From contig NZ_LT984798.1 of assembly GCF_900243745.1 (NCBI RefSeq), positions 1-64,000 of the forward strand: a stretch of DNA of 64,000 nt, in the 5' to 3' direction. The translations under genes and the position numbers were made by a program. The number at the start of each line of letters is the position of its first letter. Position 1 is the stretch's first letter. A model generated the notes under the pieces. That model saw nothing but the letters and a program-made list of their open reading frames with translations, ran no database searches and had not been told where the DNA came from. Source of the stretch: Desulfovibrio sp. G11 (GTDB lineage: Bacteria; Desulfobacterota; Desulfovibrionia; Desulfovibrionales; Desulfovibrionaceae). Shown here piece after piece: positions 1 through 9,868 of the stretch.

Positions 1-75
1 CACAACCCAGTGCAAGGGCAGAGAACTGGGCGCGGGCAATAATAAATGGGACGCCCGCTTCAGAAGGAAATAAGC

Positions 76-3000
76 ATGAACGTCATACCCCGTTATCTTT
101 CCCCTGTGAGCATCATTCCCGGTGGTTGCCCACAGTTTCTGGATTTTGCCCTGCAGGAGGAATCCATACGCAGAGTGCGCCGCTATTTCAGGGAAGAAAA
201 AAAGAATCAGGGCGATGTGGACGGGCGGTATACCCACTATTTACGCTGCCTGGCAGAAGCGGAAAGCGGCTTCATCGACCAGTTGACAGGTCAGCCCTGC
301 GATGAAGACTATAGTGTTGAAGCCCGACGTGCCGTGGAGATATGGGAAGGGCACTGGCTGCCCATCCCCTTTCTGCGCACGCTCGATCAGGCATGGCCTG
401 ATGGCGGCAAGCGTTTTGAATGCGGCCCCTCCAACTGGGCGCGGGCGCGCGTCATGCATTCCGACCGCCACCCGGGCCAGTTACGCATTGTGCTGGCATT
501 CGATACCAATGTGGAGCAACGCCCGGCCGAAGGCGACGCCTACCACGCCCTGTCTCCGCAGGATGTGGCGGCCCACGGGCATTTCATGCTGGCGCACCTG
601 GTCCGTGACAACTCGTGGTTTCTCAATGCGGCGTGGGTTGACGAATGGCTGAACGGCATTTTTGACAGCTGGCGTCAGGCCCAGCACCGGGGGCGCGGTT
701 CGTGGAAAGACGATACCCCCTACGTGCTTGAGCATCTGGCCTGTTACCTCACCTGGCTCGACATCGTACGCATGGCCCTCAATGACTTGGCTGCGCAGGT
801 CATCAATCCCGACCGCGATACCCCTGTGGACGTGGACCTTGTGCTGGATATCGGCAATTCGCGTACCACGGGCATTCTGGTTGAAACCCTGCCTCAGCGC
901 GTTACAAACCTTAACGACAGCTATCTTCTGGAATTACGGGACCTGAGCCAGCCGGAGAACATCTACTCCGACCCCTTTGAAACCCGTGTGGAATTTGTGG
1001 ATGCGGCCTTTGGCAACGATGCCCTTTCACGTCGTTCGGGCAGGCAGTCGCCCGCCTTTGCCTGGCCTTCGGCAGTGCGCATCGGTCCCGAAGCCGCGCG
1101 CCTTGCCACCCAGGCTGTGTGCGCCGAAGGCACAACCGGCATGTCCAGCCCCAAGCGCTACCTGTGGGACGAGCGCCCCTGGCAGCAAAGTTGGCGCTAC
1201 AATACGGGCGGCAAGGCCGAACCAATGGTGAGCCGCGGTCTATTCCCCCGCCAGCTCAATCCGCTGGGGACCCCCCTGGCCTGCTTTGACGACCCCTTGT
1301 TCAAAAAAAACCCGGCCCTGCAAAAGCAGCAGGCCGAACCCATTTTTGAATCTCTGTTCACGCGTTCGTCGCTCATGCTCTTCATGCTGGGCGAAATTCT
1401 CACGCAGGCCCTTGTCACCATAAACTCTCCGGCCACCCGCGCCCGCAGGGAGCTGCCCAACCTGCCCCGCCGTCTGCGCAGGCTCATCTTTACCGTCCCC
1501 ACAGCCATGCCTGTGGCTGAAAAACGTATTTTTCGCCGATGGGTCGTGTGGGCCGTGCGGGTTGTATGGAACGCGCTGGGATGGGAACAGTGGTATGCGC
1601 CCAAAATGCTTGCGCGAGGCCAGGGCGGCGACTACCGCCAAAGCCCGCAGGTTCGTTGCGACTGGGACGAAGCCAGCTGCTCGCAGCTTGTCTTGCTGTA
1701 CAACGAACTGGCCGTAAAGCAGCATGGCGACGCGCACCACCTTTTCCGCCTTTTGGGCAGACCGCGCCCATCCTGCCAGGGCAGACCCTGCATACGCATG
1801 GGCTCCATTGACATTGGCGGCGGCACCACAGACCTGTCCATAACAACCTATGAGCTTGCCAGCGGCGAAGGCGATACCGCCCGCATCGTGCCGCACACGG
1901 AGTTCAGGGACGGCTTCAATATCGCCGGAGACGAAGTTCTGCGCGAGGTTGTGGCCAATCATGTCATTCCGGCCATAGGGCAGGCGCTGGTGCAACAGGG
2001 CCTTGCAGAGCCACGCGCCCTTCTGGGCCAACTCTTCGGGCGTGATTCCATCGGCATGTCGCAGGAAGACCGCAACACCCGTGTGCGCCTTGTACGGCAA
2101 ATTGCCGTTCCCGTTGCACTGGGGCTTCTGGCGGCCTGCGAAAACCCGGACATACGGCATGCCAGCTATACCTGCGCCCTGCGGGATTTCTTTGAGCCTG
2201 ATCTGCTGCATGAGCCGAGTGCGGCCCTGCCCGCAGCGCAAACCGAAGGCGAAGGCGTAATTTACGAACCTGCCGCCCTTGCACCACGCCCGCAGACCGC
2301 CATTTTACGGGCAGTAGAGGGCATGGTGCGCCGGGGGGCACCCTTCATCCAGAACTTCAACATTCTGGATGTTCCCATTGTGATCAGCCCCGCCGCTGTG
2401 GACGTGACCATACGCGCCACCCTTGGCCCGACCCTGTCTGCCCTGTGCGAAATGGTGCATATGTACGACTGCGATGTACTGCTGCTCACGGGACGGCCCA
2501 GCTCCTGGAACGGTGTGGTGGCCTCGGTTCTTGCCAAACTGCCTGTGCCGCCGGACAGGATCATCCCCATGCGCAGCTATCACGCCGGATCCTGGTATCC
2601 CTTTGCAGATGCGCAGGGCCGCATCACAGACCCCAAAACCACGGTGGTCGTAGGAGCGATCCTCTGTGCGCTGGCCGATGGACACCTTGAAGGCTTTTCT
2701 TTTGACTCCGGTGCGCTGCGGCTCACCTCCACAGCCCGTTACATCGGTGAGATGGACATCAACAGCCAGCTCAAAAAGCCCAAGGTCTGGTTTACTGTGA
2801 ATGTGGACAGCAATGAAGGCACCGAACAGATACGCCGTGTGGCCTTCAGCGGGCCGCTTTCCATCGGCTACCGGCAACTGGACGCGGAGCGTTGGCCCAC
2901 AACGCGCTACCATCTGCTTACTTTTGCCAACGAAGACGCGCGCGCCAGAGCTTCCGGCCGCCTGCCCTATGAAGTGGAAGTGCGCCTGACTGTAGAAGAT

Positions 3001-3186
3001 GTGTGGGACGATGCCCCACGCACCGATGACGAAAAAGACCGCAGCGAAGGCGAATTCAGCATTATTTCCATTGTGGACAGCCAGGGACGTGGCGTAGACA
3101 GGCGCGATCTTGAAATACGCCTGCAAACACTGAAGCTGGACGAAGGCTACTGGCTGGACACCGGCATTGTGACCGATGCCGGCTAA
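76..3186 (+). CDS. srfB: SrfB-like Hsp70/actin-fold ATPase
   Basis: This protein of 1036 residues resembles the SrfB family, first named from SsrB-regulated genes of Salmonella, whose biochemical role is unsettled. It carries two Hsp70/actin-type phosphate-binding motifs: DIGNSRTTG at about residues 258-266 and DIGGGTTD at about 579-586. It therefore probably binds ATP. There is no signal peptide, so it should be cytoplasmic. I chose the ATG at 76 because AGAAGGAA lies just upstream; an in-frame ATG at 46 has no ribosome binding site. It is the first gene of a tight operon, 15 bases before the SrfC-like GTPase. The family assignment is fairly sure; the function is unknown. Confidence 0.82.
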   Translation: MNVIPRYLSPVSIIPGGCPQFLDFALQEESIRRVRRYFREEKKNQGDVDGRYTHYLRCLAEAESGFIDQLTGQPCDEDYSVEARRAVEIWEGHWLPIPFLRTLDQAWPDGGKRFECGPSNWARARVMHSDRHPGQLRIVLAFDTNVEQRPAEGDAYHALSPQDVAAHGHFMLAHLVRDNSWFLNAAWVDEWLNGIFDSWRQAQHRGRGSWKDDTPYVLEHLACYLTWLDIVRMALNDLAAQVINPDRDTPVDVDLVLDIGNSRTTGILVETLPQRVTNLNDSYLLELRDLSQPENIYSDPFETRVEFVDAAFGNDALSRRSGRQSPAFAWPSAVRIGPEAARLATQAVCAEGTTGMSSPKRYLWDERPWQQSWRYNTGGKAEPMVSRGLFPRQLNPLGTPLACFDDPLFKKNPALQKQQAEPIFESLFTRSSLMLFMLGEILTQALVTINSPATRARRELPNLPRRLRRLIFTVPTAMPVAEKRIFRRWVVWAVRVVWNALGWEQWYAPKMLARGQGGDYRQSPQVRCDWDEASCSQLVLLYNELAVKQHGDAHHLFRLLGRPRPSCQGRPCIRMGSIDIGGGTTDLSITTYELASGEGDTARIVPHTEFRDGFNIAGDEVLREVVANHVIPAIGQALVQQGLAEPRALLGQLFGRDSIGMSQEDRNTRVRLVRQIAVPVALGLLAACENPDIRHASYTCALRDFFEPDLLHEPSAALPAAQTEGEGVIYEPAALAPRPQTAILRAVEGMVRRGAPFIQNFNILDVPIVISPAAVDVTIRATLGPTLSALCEMVHMYDCDVLLLTGRPSSWNGVVASVLAKLPVPPDRIIPMRSYHAGSWYPFADAQGRITDPKTTVVVGAILCALADGHLEGFSFDSGALRLTSTARYIGEMDINSQLKKPKVWFTVNVDSNEGTEQIRRVAFSGPLSIGYRQLDAERWPTTRYHLLTFANEDARARASGRLPYEVEVRLTVEDVWDDAPRTDDEKDRSEGEFSIISIVDSQGRGVDRRDLEIRLQTLKLDEGYWLDTGIVTDAG

Positions 3187-3201
3187 GCGAGGCAACTAGT
3201 T

Positions 3202-5838
3202 ATGGTTATGCAGCAGGATATGGACCTTGCGCGGCAGTGCCGCCAACTGGCGGATACAGCCGGACAGGCCGGAACATGGCTTCAGGACAATGCCGGACTT
3301 GTGGGTGGCGAAAAAAACGCCCTTCTCAGGGATATGCGCCACGCAATCCGCTTTTTCGGCAAGTGCGGGCAAGCGGCAGAACGCAAAATGTGCGTGGGCG
3401 TGTTCGGGCCAAGCCAGTCCGGCAAGTCATACCTTATCTCAGCGCTCGCCAGTGACGCCAATGGAACGCTGCTGGCCGACTTTTGCGGTGAAAGTCATGA
3501 TTTTCTGAAAAAAATCAACCCCGAAGGCGGTAAAGAATCCACCGGGCTTGTCACGCGCTTCACCACAAGCCAGCCTGAAGGGCTTTCGCCGGAATTTCCC
3601 ATCCGCCTGCGCCTGCTTTCTGAAACCGACGTGGCCCGCGTACTGGCCAACACCTACTATGCAGACTGCGACCATCAGGATGCTCCCGCAGCCGAGGCGC
3701 TGGTCAAGGCTCTGGACGCCATTGAGGCCGCCGCACCCGCGGCTCCTGTTGCGGACGGGCTGAGCGTTGATGATGTGGAAGATCTGCGTGACTATGTAAA
3801 CAAGAATTTCAGTTCGCGCCCGCGGGTGCAGATGCTCCAGAACGGCTACTGGACCCGGGCAGCCGCCCTGGCCCCTCGGCTGGACACAGCGGGCCGCGTC
3901 CGTCTCTTTGGCCTCATATGGGATGAAGTGGAAGAGTTTCAGTCCGTTTATCTGCAATTATGCGATGCGCTGCACAGTCTGGGCAATCCTGCCGAGGTCA
4001 ACTGCCCTCTTGAGGCCCTTATACCGCGTGAGCGGAGCATCATTGATGTGGAGCGGTTGCGCGGCCTCAGGCAAAGTACGGATGACATGCTGCCCATTCT
4101 TGCGCCCAACGATCGCACGGTCAGCCTGCCCAGGGCTGTGGTCACGGCGCTTACGGCCGAGATCACCATCTTCATGCGTGAAAAACCCGATGATTTTTTT
4201 GACCATACCGACTTGCTGGACTTTCCCGGTTATCGTTCGCGTTACAAATTCACCAATCTTCGCGAAGCCCTTGCCAGCAAGGAAGACATGCTCAAGGAGC
4301 TTTTTCTGCGCGGCAAGGTGGCATACCTTTTTGAACGCTACCGTGAAGAAAAAGAGCTGACCAGCATGCTCCTGTGCATCGCACCCGGCCCGCAGGAGGT
4401 TCACGACCTGCCGCACGCCGTCTACGAGTGGATATGCTCCACTCACGGCGAAAAACCCTCAAGCCGTGCGGGCAAGGATCCGGCCCTTTTTTTCGTGCTT
4501 ACCAAGATGGACATGGAGTTTGAAAAAAAGAAAGGTTCGCCCTCAGTAGAAACCCGCTGGACGACCCGACTGGAATCATCGTTGGTAAAATTCTTCGGTC
4601 AAGTGCATGACTGGCCGGAAAACTGGGACGGTATCCATCCGTTCAGCAATGTTTTTCTTCTGCGTAATCCCAATTTCACCTGCGAAGCCATATTTGACTA
4701 TACAGGCGGGCGCGAAACAGGAATCCGCCAGGACCAGACCGCCTTTGTAGAAGAGGTGCGCCAGGCTTTTCTGCAGTCGCCTCTGGTGCAGCGCCATGTG
4801 GCCGGGGCGGAAAAGGTCTGGCAGGCGGCCATGACCCTCAACGACGGCGGCGTAAGCCTTCTGCGCGACAGCCTACGCCCCCTGTGCAATCCCGAACTTA
4901 AACGGCAGCAGATCTGTGTAAGCCTTGATGAGAAAAAAGAGCAGCTTCTGGCACGCCTTGCCCCGTTTTACCGTACAGACGACCGTGAAGAACTGCGCCG
5001 CCAAAAAGAGCAGCTTTCACGCACCCTGGTCACCTTGCTGGCCAAGGTTGCAGAAAAACAGCTTTTTGGTGATTTTTTACGCCGCCTGCAGGTTCGCGAT
5101 TACGACCTGTATGAACTATGCCTCAACGCCCGCCAGATGCCCGAACAGGGGCAGCCGCAGGCAAGCGTTCAGGTAGTGGGAACCCGTGTTTCGGCTGACG
5201 ATATTCTTGGAGATATTTTCGGCGACAACACCGAAAGCACGCCTGCAGCAGCCAAGCCAAGCGAGCAGGAGCAGGAGCAGGCCAGGGATATGGCCGGAGT
5301 CTTCACTTCGCTTGTTATGGAACACTGGATAGGCCGCCTGCGTGACCTGTCCGCTTCCGCCGAGGCACGCAGCCAGCTTGGCCTCCCGGCACTGGAGCTT
5401 GATCAGCTGTGTCATGAGATCATCCTGGCTGCCGCACGCTGCCGCCTGCGCGAAAACCTTGAAGAGCAGTTGCGTCGGGGTACATCGTACAGCAATATCG
5501 CTCGCGAACGCCTGGTCTGGAAACAGGTAAGTCTGGCCGCAGACGCCATCAACGCCTTTGTTGACTGGCTAGGCTTTGACCCGCGCTTCAAGGATCAGAG
5601 CCAGCGCACCATCCTTTTTGGCGGCAAGAGCGTCAGCCTGTTTGATCCGCCACAGCCCATCATGGGCGAACCGCGTATAGGCGAGCAGGAAGCGCCCTAT
5701 GACCGCCTCTGGTATACTGACTGGTTGCGAGCCCTGGCCTACAGCATCACGGCCAATGTGGACTTTGACGGCCAGCAGACTCTGGATCCGGAACAAAACA
5801 ACCGCCTGCGCGACATCTTGCAGGTTTTCAAGGGATAA
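3202..5838 (+). CDS. srfC: SrfC-like P-loop GTPase
   Basis: This 878-residue protein matches the SrfC-type putative virulence factor family, which normally sits beside SrfB. A Walker A/G1 loop, GPSQSGKS, is at residues 69-76. A G3-like DFPG starts near residue 340 in the context LLDFPGY, and a G4-like TKMD starts near residue 434. These suggest a GTPase of the dynamin/septin-like type rather than a plain ATPase. The second half is long and charged and may be helical. No signal peptide or membrane segment is evident. An alternative start is the Met two codons downstream. The SrfB ATPase and this GTPase probably work as a pair. Confidence 0.8.
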   Translation: MVMQQDMDLARQCRQLADTAGQAGTWLQDNAGLVGGEKNALLRDMRHAIRFFGKCGQAAERKMCVGVFGPSQSGKSYLISALASDANGTLLADFCGESHDFLKKINPEGGKESTGLVTRFTTSQPEGLSPEFPIRLRLLSETDVARVLANTYYADCDHQDAPAAEALVKALDAIEAAAPAAPVADGLSVDDVEDLRDYVNKNFSSRPRVQMLQNGYWTRAAALAPRLDTAGRVRLFGLIWDEVEEFQSVYLQLCDALHSLGNPAEVNCPLEALIPRERSIIDVERLRGLRQSTDDMLPILAPNDRTVSLPRAVVTALTAEITIFMREKPDDFFDHTDLLDFPGYRSRYKFTNLREALASKEDMLKELFLRGKVAYLFERYREEKELTSMLLCIAPGPQEVHDLPHAVYEWICSTHGEKPSSRAGKDPALFFVLTKMDMEFEKKKGSPSVETRWTTRLESSLVKFFGQVHDWPENWDGIHPFSNVFLLRNPNFTCEAIFDYTGGRETGIRQDQTAFVEEVRQAFLQSPLVQRHVAGAEKVWQAAMTLNDGGVSLLRDSLRPLCNPELKRQQICVSLDEKKEQLLARLAPFYRTDDREELRRQKEQLSRTLVTLLAKVAEKQLFGDFLRRLQVRDYDLYELCLNARQMPEQGQPQASVQVVGTRVSADDILGDIFGDNTESTPAAAKPSEQEQEQARDMAGVFTSLVMEHWIGRLRDLSASAEARSQLGLPALELDQLCHEIILAAARCRLRENLEEQLRRGTSYSNIARERLVWKQVSLAADAINAFVDWLGFDPRFKDQSQRTILFGGKSVSLFDPPQPIMGEPRIGEQEAPYDRLWYTDWLRALAYSITANVDFDGQQTLDPEQNNRLRDILQVFKG

Positions 5839-5841
5839 TCT

Positions 5842-6906
5842 ATGCGAGCCAGCATTGCAGCGGACCCGGAGCGCGCTCCCGGATACGGCATTATTGAAAT
5901 CGAGGGGGCTGGCGACATCCTTTCCCCTTCTTTTACCCTGCAAAGAGCCTCGGACGGCAAATGCCTTTCGTCCGGCGGCTGGCAGGAAAGTGAAACAGCC
6001 ATAAGCCCGCAGTCGTGGAATACAGACGACAGCAAGCTGCGCCTGCACGTAGGGCCTGAAGTCATAGACGAACTGGACAGCCTTGACGCCTACCGCATCA
6101 GTCTGCCCGGGCAGGGGGCTTGCGCCATGGCCGTGGGCAGACTCATATATTCCAGTATCAGCGGCGGCCAGGGCATGGGCGGGGCCAGCGCACCGGAAGC
6201 CCCGGCTGCGGTTTCTGATCCTGACCCCGATCCCATATCGGTTACTCCGCCGGAACTCGCTCCTGAACCGGAGCCGGAACCGGAAGCTCCTCTGGCGGAA
6301 CAGCCCTTGCAAATGGCGCACGAAACAGGGGCCGGCCATAGTGGGCGGGGAAAAACAGCTATCGCTATGGGCGTGCTGGCACTACTGCTTTGCGCCGGAC
6401 TTGCCGTGTGGTGGTTTGTACTGCGTGAGCCGGAAGGTCCCCCGCTGCCGCAACCTCCCGGTCAGTCTGCCTCAAACTCCGCTTCCGGCGCGCAGAGTGC
6501 AGAAAACGGTGCTGCGCCCAAATCACCTCTGGCAACTGCCCGTGAACAGTTGCGTGGAGAAGCCCTGCCCGATGTGAGTCTGGCCATGGCCAAACCCATG
6601 CGAAAGGCCGATGCAAGCCCCGAAGAGTGCGATGCCGCTTTTTTGCTGCTTGAAGACGCTGCCCAGAAAGGCAATGCCGAAGCAATGCTGCTGGTGGGAG
6701 AGTATTATGATCCTACAGCTTCCCTGCCCCGGGGCAGTATTCCTGTGGACATGACCCAGGCCAGACGCTGGTACGATGAAGCCCTGCACAAAGGGCACGA
6801 CAAGGCGCTGCCTCAGGCTGCCCTGGACAGGCTCAAGGAATACGCCAAAGCTGAAGAAGCCAGGGGCAACGCCGAAGCACGCGCCCTGCTGCAAAGCTGG
6901 AACTGA
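5842..6906 (+). CDS. Membrane-anchored protein with Sel1-like C-terminus, srf operon
   Basis: This 354-residue protein has a cytoplasmic N-terminal part of about 115 residues with no family I recognise, then a Pro/Glu-rich linker (about 120-150). One strong transmembrane helix follows at about 171-193 (AIAMGVLALLLCAGLAVWWF). The distal part is low in complexity, then ends in a Sel1/TPR-like helical repeat with NAEAMLLVGEYY and ARRWYDEAL signatures. AAGGGA lies 8 bases before the ATG, and the gap to srfC is only 3 bases. It could tether the cytoplasmic SrfB/SrfC pair to the inner membrane, with the Sel1-like part on the other side; this is inference. It may be the positional equivalent of SrfA, but I see no clear similarity. 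Confidence 0.65.
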   Translation: MRASIAADPERAPGYGIIEIEGAGDILSPSFTLQRASDGKCLSSGGWQESETAISPQSWNTDDSKLRLHVGPEVIDELDSLDAYRISLPGQGACAMAVGRLIYSSISGGQGMGGASAPEAPAAVSDPDPDPISVTPPELAPEPEPEPEAPLAEQPLQMAHETGAGHSGRGKTAIAMGVLALLLCAGLAVWWFVLREPEGPPLPQPPGQSASNSASGAQSAENGAAPKSPLATAREQLRGEALPDVSLAMAKPMRKADASPEECDAAFLLLEDAAQKGNAEAMLLVGEYYDPTASLPRGSIPVDMTQARRWYDEALHKGHDKALPQAALDRLKEYAKAEEARGNAEARALLQSWN

Positions 6907-7016
6907 TTTTCGCTGTTCCGGCGCAGGCAGCCCTTTTACCGGCAGATCCGGTGATATTCAGGCTGCAACCGCGCCGATGCTGTCAATATAAAACGGAGTC
7001 CGGGAGGATACCCGCC

Positions 7017-9032
7017 ATGCGCCCCACCACCATCATATCTTGCCGTCATTGTATGTTCGGTGCTCTGTCCGGCATAGCGGCCTGCTCTCTTGCACTGTTT
7101 TTTTTTATGGTTGCCGGAAATATCTTTGCTGCATCACATGTACAGGCTGCGCCCCTGTTACTGGAAGGTAAAAAAACGCTTTTCCAGCGGGTGGTCAGTC
7201 ACCCAGGGGCACGCCTCATGGCCGGCCCTGCGGCAGACGCCGCAGTGGTAAAGGAAAACGTAACACCTTTTACCGTTTTTTACGTTTACGCCCGCAATGA
7301 GGGCTGGCTTCAGGTCGGGGCAGGCGCCGCCGCCCCCGAAGGCTGGCTGGAAACGACCAGGGCAACAGACTGGAACCAGTCCCTCACCCTGCTCTTCACG
7401 CCGCGCACAGGCCGCGACCCGGTGCTTTTCTTCAAAACAGAAAACGCGCTGAATGACGTCTGCGCCGCTCCGGATATGGACGCGCGTCTGGACAAACTCA
7501 ATGCCGAATCTGCCAGCCTGCTGCAAGGCGGCAAAATTCCGCCAAACGATTTTCCCGTGCTGGCCAGCGAACCTGCGGACGCAACCGGGGCGGTTTCAGA
7601 AAAGCGGTTTTATCTCATGCCCATTCTGGACATGAAGGACCCCTTTGACGGGGTAAAGTTTCTGCGCGTGGCTTCCATCGACCCCGGCGGCATGCCGGGC
7701 AGCCAGAGTGGCAAAAGCGGCCCGCCCAAAACAGGCATAGCCCTTGTCATAGATACCACAATTTCCATGAAGCCGTACATAGATCAAAGCCTTAACGTGG
7801 TGCGCCAGATATACGACAAAATTGAACAGGACAAGCTGGAAGACAACGTGGGTTTTGCTGTGGTTGCTTTTCGCAACAGCACAAAAGCCACTCCAGGTCT
7901 AAGCTATGTTGCTGAAGTTGTAAGCGATTTCACTACGGCAAAAAACCGTAAAAGCCTTGAAGAAAAGCTCTCCAAGGTGCAGGAAGCCACCGTCTCCAGC
8001 CACGACTTCAATGAAGACTCCCTGGCAGGCGTGTACAAGGCCGTAGAGACCCTCAACTGGGGTGATTATTCCTCGCGGCTCATCCTGCTCATTACCGATG
8101 CCGGTCCTCTCAAAAGCACGGACAAATACGCCTCTGTCAGTATGGGGCCCAGTGAGCTCAATGATTTTGCGCGGCAAAAAGGCATCTGGATATCCATCCT
8201 GCACATCAAAAGCCCCGGCGGAGCCAAAAACCACGCCTACGCTGAACAGAATTACCGCGCCCTGAGCAAACTCTCGGGCAATCGCTCAAACTATCAGGTG
8301 GTTGCCGCGCCCACAGCCGCAGCCGGGGCCAAGCAGTTTGCTGAGGTCGCCAAAGTGCTGGCCACAGGCATGGTGGATATGGTCAAAAACACTGCCTTGG
8401 GCAAAGTCATGACCAAACCAAAAGACGAAAAACCGCAAAAACTTACTGCCGAGGAAGAAGCCGCCCGTCTTGCCGCCACCCTGGGCTATGCCATGCAACT
8501 GGAATATCTTGGCAAGGCGCGTGAAAATCAGGCGCCCAGCGTCGTCAGTTCGTGGATTGCCGATATGGATCTCAAACGTCTTGCCAGGAGCGAGCAAAGC
8601 CCCAGCGTTGAGGTGGCCGTACTGCTGACCAAAAACCAGCTCAATGACCTGAGCGCCCAGATCAAGGCTGTCATTGACAGTGCGGAGCGCACCAAAAAAA
8701 CCGACTCGCGCGATTTCTTTCAGGGAGTGCTCTCTGCCTCCACGCGCATGGCCCGCGATCCCAATATGCCGACGCAGGGGAAAAATCTGGCGCAACTGGG
8801 TGTGCTGGCGGAATTTCTGGATGGGCTGCCCTACAAGAGCGACATCATGCTGTTGCGAGAAGAAGACTGGTATCGCATGAGTGTGGGCGAGCAGACGGCC
8901 TTTATCAACAGGCTCAAGTCACGCCTGGCCCGCTATGAAGAGTACGACCGCGACCGCGCCAACTGGGAAAGCTTCGGCCAGCCCAATCCCGGCGACTGGG
9001 TATACCGCGTACCTTTGAGCATGCTGCCCTAG
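7017..9032 (+). CDS. Exported vWA-domain protein
   Basis: This protein has 671 residues. I chose the ATG at 7017 because GGGAGGA precedes it by about 8 bases; the reading frame is open upstream but has no ribosome binding site there. A long signal peptide (hydrophobic stretch GALSGIAACSLALFFFMVAG, ending near SHVQA) indicates export. Residues about 50-120 look like an SH3-type domain (a GWLQVGAG...GWLETT pattern). A von Willebrand A domain begins at about 240 with the MIDAS motif DTTIS at 246-250. The C-terminal 200 residues are not recognised. The protein probably acts in the periplasm as a metal-dependent adhesion or scaffold partner of the ABC transporter and SUMF1 protein encoded next to it. 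The partnership is inferred from operon structure only. Confidence 0.75.
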   Translation: MRPTTIISCRHCMFGALSGIAACSLALFFFMVAGNIFAASHVQAAPLLLEGKKTLFQRVVSHPGARLMAGPAADAAVVKENVTPFTVFYVYARNEGWLQVGAGAAAPEGWLETTRATDWNQSLTLLFTPRTGRDPVLFFKTENALNDVCAAPDMDARLDKLNAESASLLQGGKIPPNDFPVLASEPADATGAVSEKRFYLMPILDMKDPFDGVKFLRVASIDPGGMPGSQSGKSGPPKTGIALVIDTTISMKPYIDQSLNVVRQIYDKIEQDKLEDNVGFAVVAFRNSTKATPGLSYVAEVVSDFTTAKNRKSLEEKLSKVQEATVSSHDFNEDSLAGVYKAVETLNWGDYSSRLILLITDAGPLKSTDKYASVSMGPSELNDFARQKGIWISILHIKSPGGAKNHAYAEQNYRALSKLSGNRSNYQVVAAPTAAAGAKQFAEVAKVLATGMVDMVKNTALGKVMTKPKDEKPQKLTAEEEAARLAATLGYAMQLEYLGKARENQAPSVVSSWIADMDLKRLARSEQSPSVEVAVLLTKNQLNDLSAQIKAVIDSAERTKKTDSRDFFQGVLSASTRMARDPNMPTQGKNLAQLGVLAEFLDGLPYKSDIMLLREEDWYRMSVGEQTAFINRLKSRLARYEEYDRDRANWESFGQPNPGDWVYRVPLSMLP

Positions 9033-9055
9033 ACTGAGTCTGACAAGGCCTTCAT

Positions 9056-9868
9056 ATGGATAATCAGGTTTTTTCCCTGCGGCAGATAAGCAAAAGCCGC
9101 CCCGGCGCTGAAGGCTTCAGCCTGCATGTGGAACGTCTTGATATTCCCCGCAGTGGCCTGCTGGCGCTGGTGGGACCCAGCGGTTGCGGCAAGAGCACGG
9201 CTCTGGACTTACTGGCCTGCATACTCCGTCCCGATGTGCCTCCGGGTATGAGTACCGAAAAGGAGCAGCGCTTTCTGTTCAGCCCTGATCCGCATGACAA
9301 CATTGATGTGTTGCAGGCCTGGCGCGCGGGCGGCCCCAACGCCCTTGCCCTGCTTCGCCAGCGCCACCTGGGCTATGTATTGCAGACCGGCGGACTGCTG
9401 CCCTTTCTTACAGCCGGCGATAATATTCTTCTGCGCTGCCGCAGCCTGGGCTGCTTGGAAGAACGCAGGCCGCAGGTGCAGGCAATTGCGGAAGGGCTTG
9501 GTATCGGACGTCTGCTTGACCAGTATCCGGGAACGCTGTCGGTCGGCGAACGCCAGCGGGCGGCCATTGCCGCCGCTCTGGCCCACGGTCCCGGCGTGGT
9601 GCTGGCCGATGAGCCTACGGCAGCCCTTGACCCCATGCATGCCCGCAACGCCCTACGCATTTTTACCGATCTGGCCCGTAAACTGCAAATTACCGTGATA
9701 ATGGTAACGCATAACCTCGAAATGGCTGTAGAAGCGGGTTTCACCCCGGTGCAGGTCATCCCCGAAGAAAGCGGAAAAGGCATCGTATCACGCATTGACC
9801 ACGCGGCAGACTCAGGCGCGCCCCGCAGCAGGCCCCGCGATCGGGAACCCCGGGAGGTCCAGGCATGA
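9056..9868 (+). CDS. ABC transporter ATPase, LolD/MacB type
   Basis: This is a 270-residue ABC ATPase with Walker A GPSGCGKST at residues 40-48, a signature-like LSVGERQR (near 160) and Walker B VVLADEPTAALD (near 179-190), followed by the switch His in MVTHN. LSVGE in place of LSGGE is a mild change in the signature. The family powers FtsX-like permeases that extract lipoproteins or perform mechanical work on the periplasmic side. The stop overlaps the permease start by 4 bases (ATGA), so the two are surely partners. The C-terminal 35 residues are Arg/Pro-rich. Confidence 0.88.
   Translation: MDNQVFSLRQISKSRPGAEGFSLHVERLDIPRSGLLALVGPSGCGKSTALDLLACILRPDVPPGMSTEKEQRFLFSPDPHDNIDVLQAWRAGGPNALALLRQRHLGYVLQTGGLLPFLTAGDNILLRCRSLGCLEERRPQVQAIAEGLGIGRLLDQYPGTLSVGERQRAAIAAALAHGPGVVLADEPTAALDPMHARNALRIFTDLARKLQITVIMVTHNLEMAVEAGFTPVQVIPEESGKGIVSRIDHAADSGAPRSRPRDREPREVQA

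Noticed and set aside
1240..2241. 333-codon minus-strand frame within srfB
   Set aside because: It overlaps the SrfB coding sequence with its DIGGGTTD motif and has no recognisable product.
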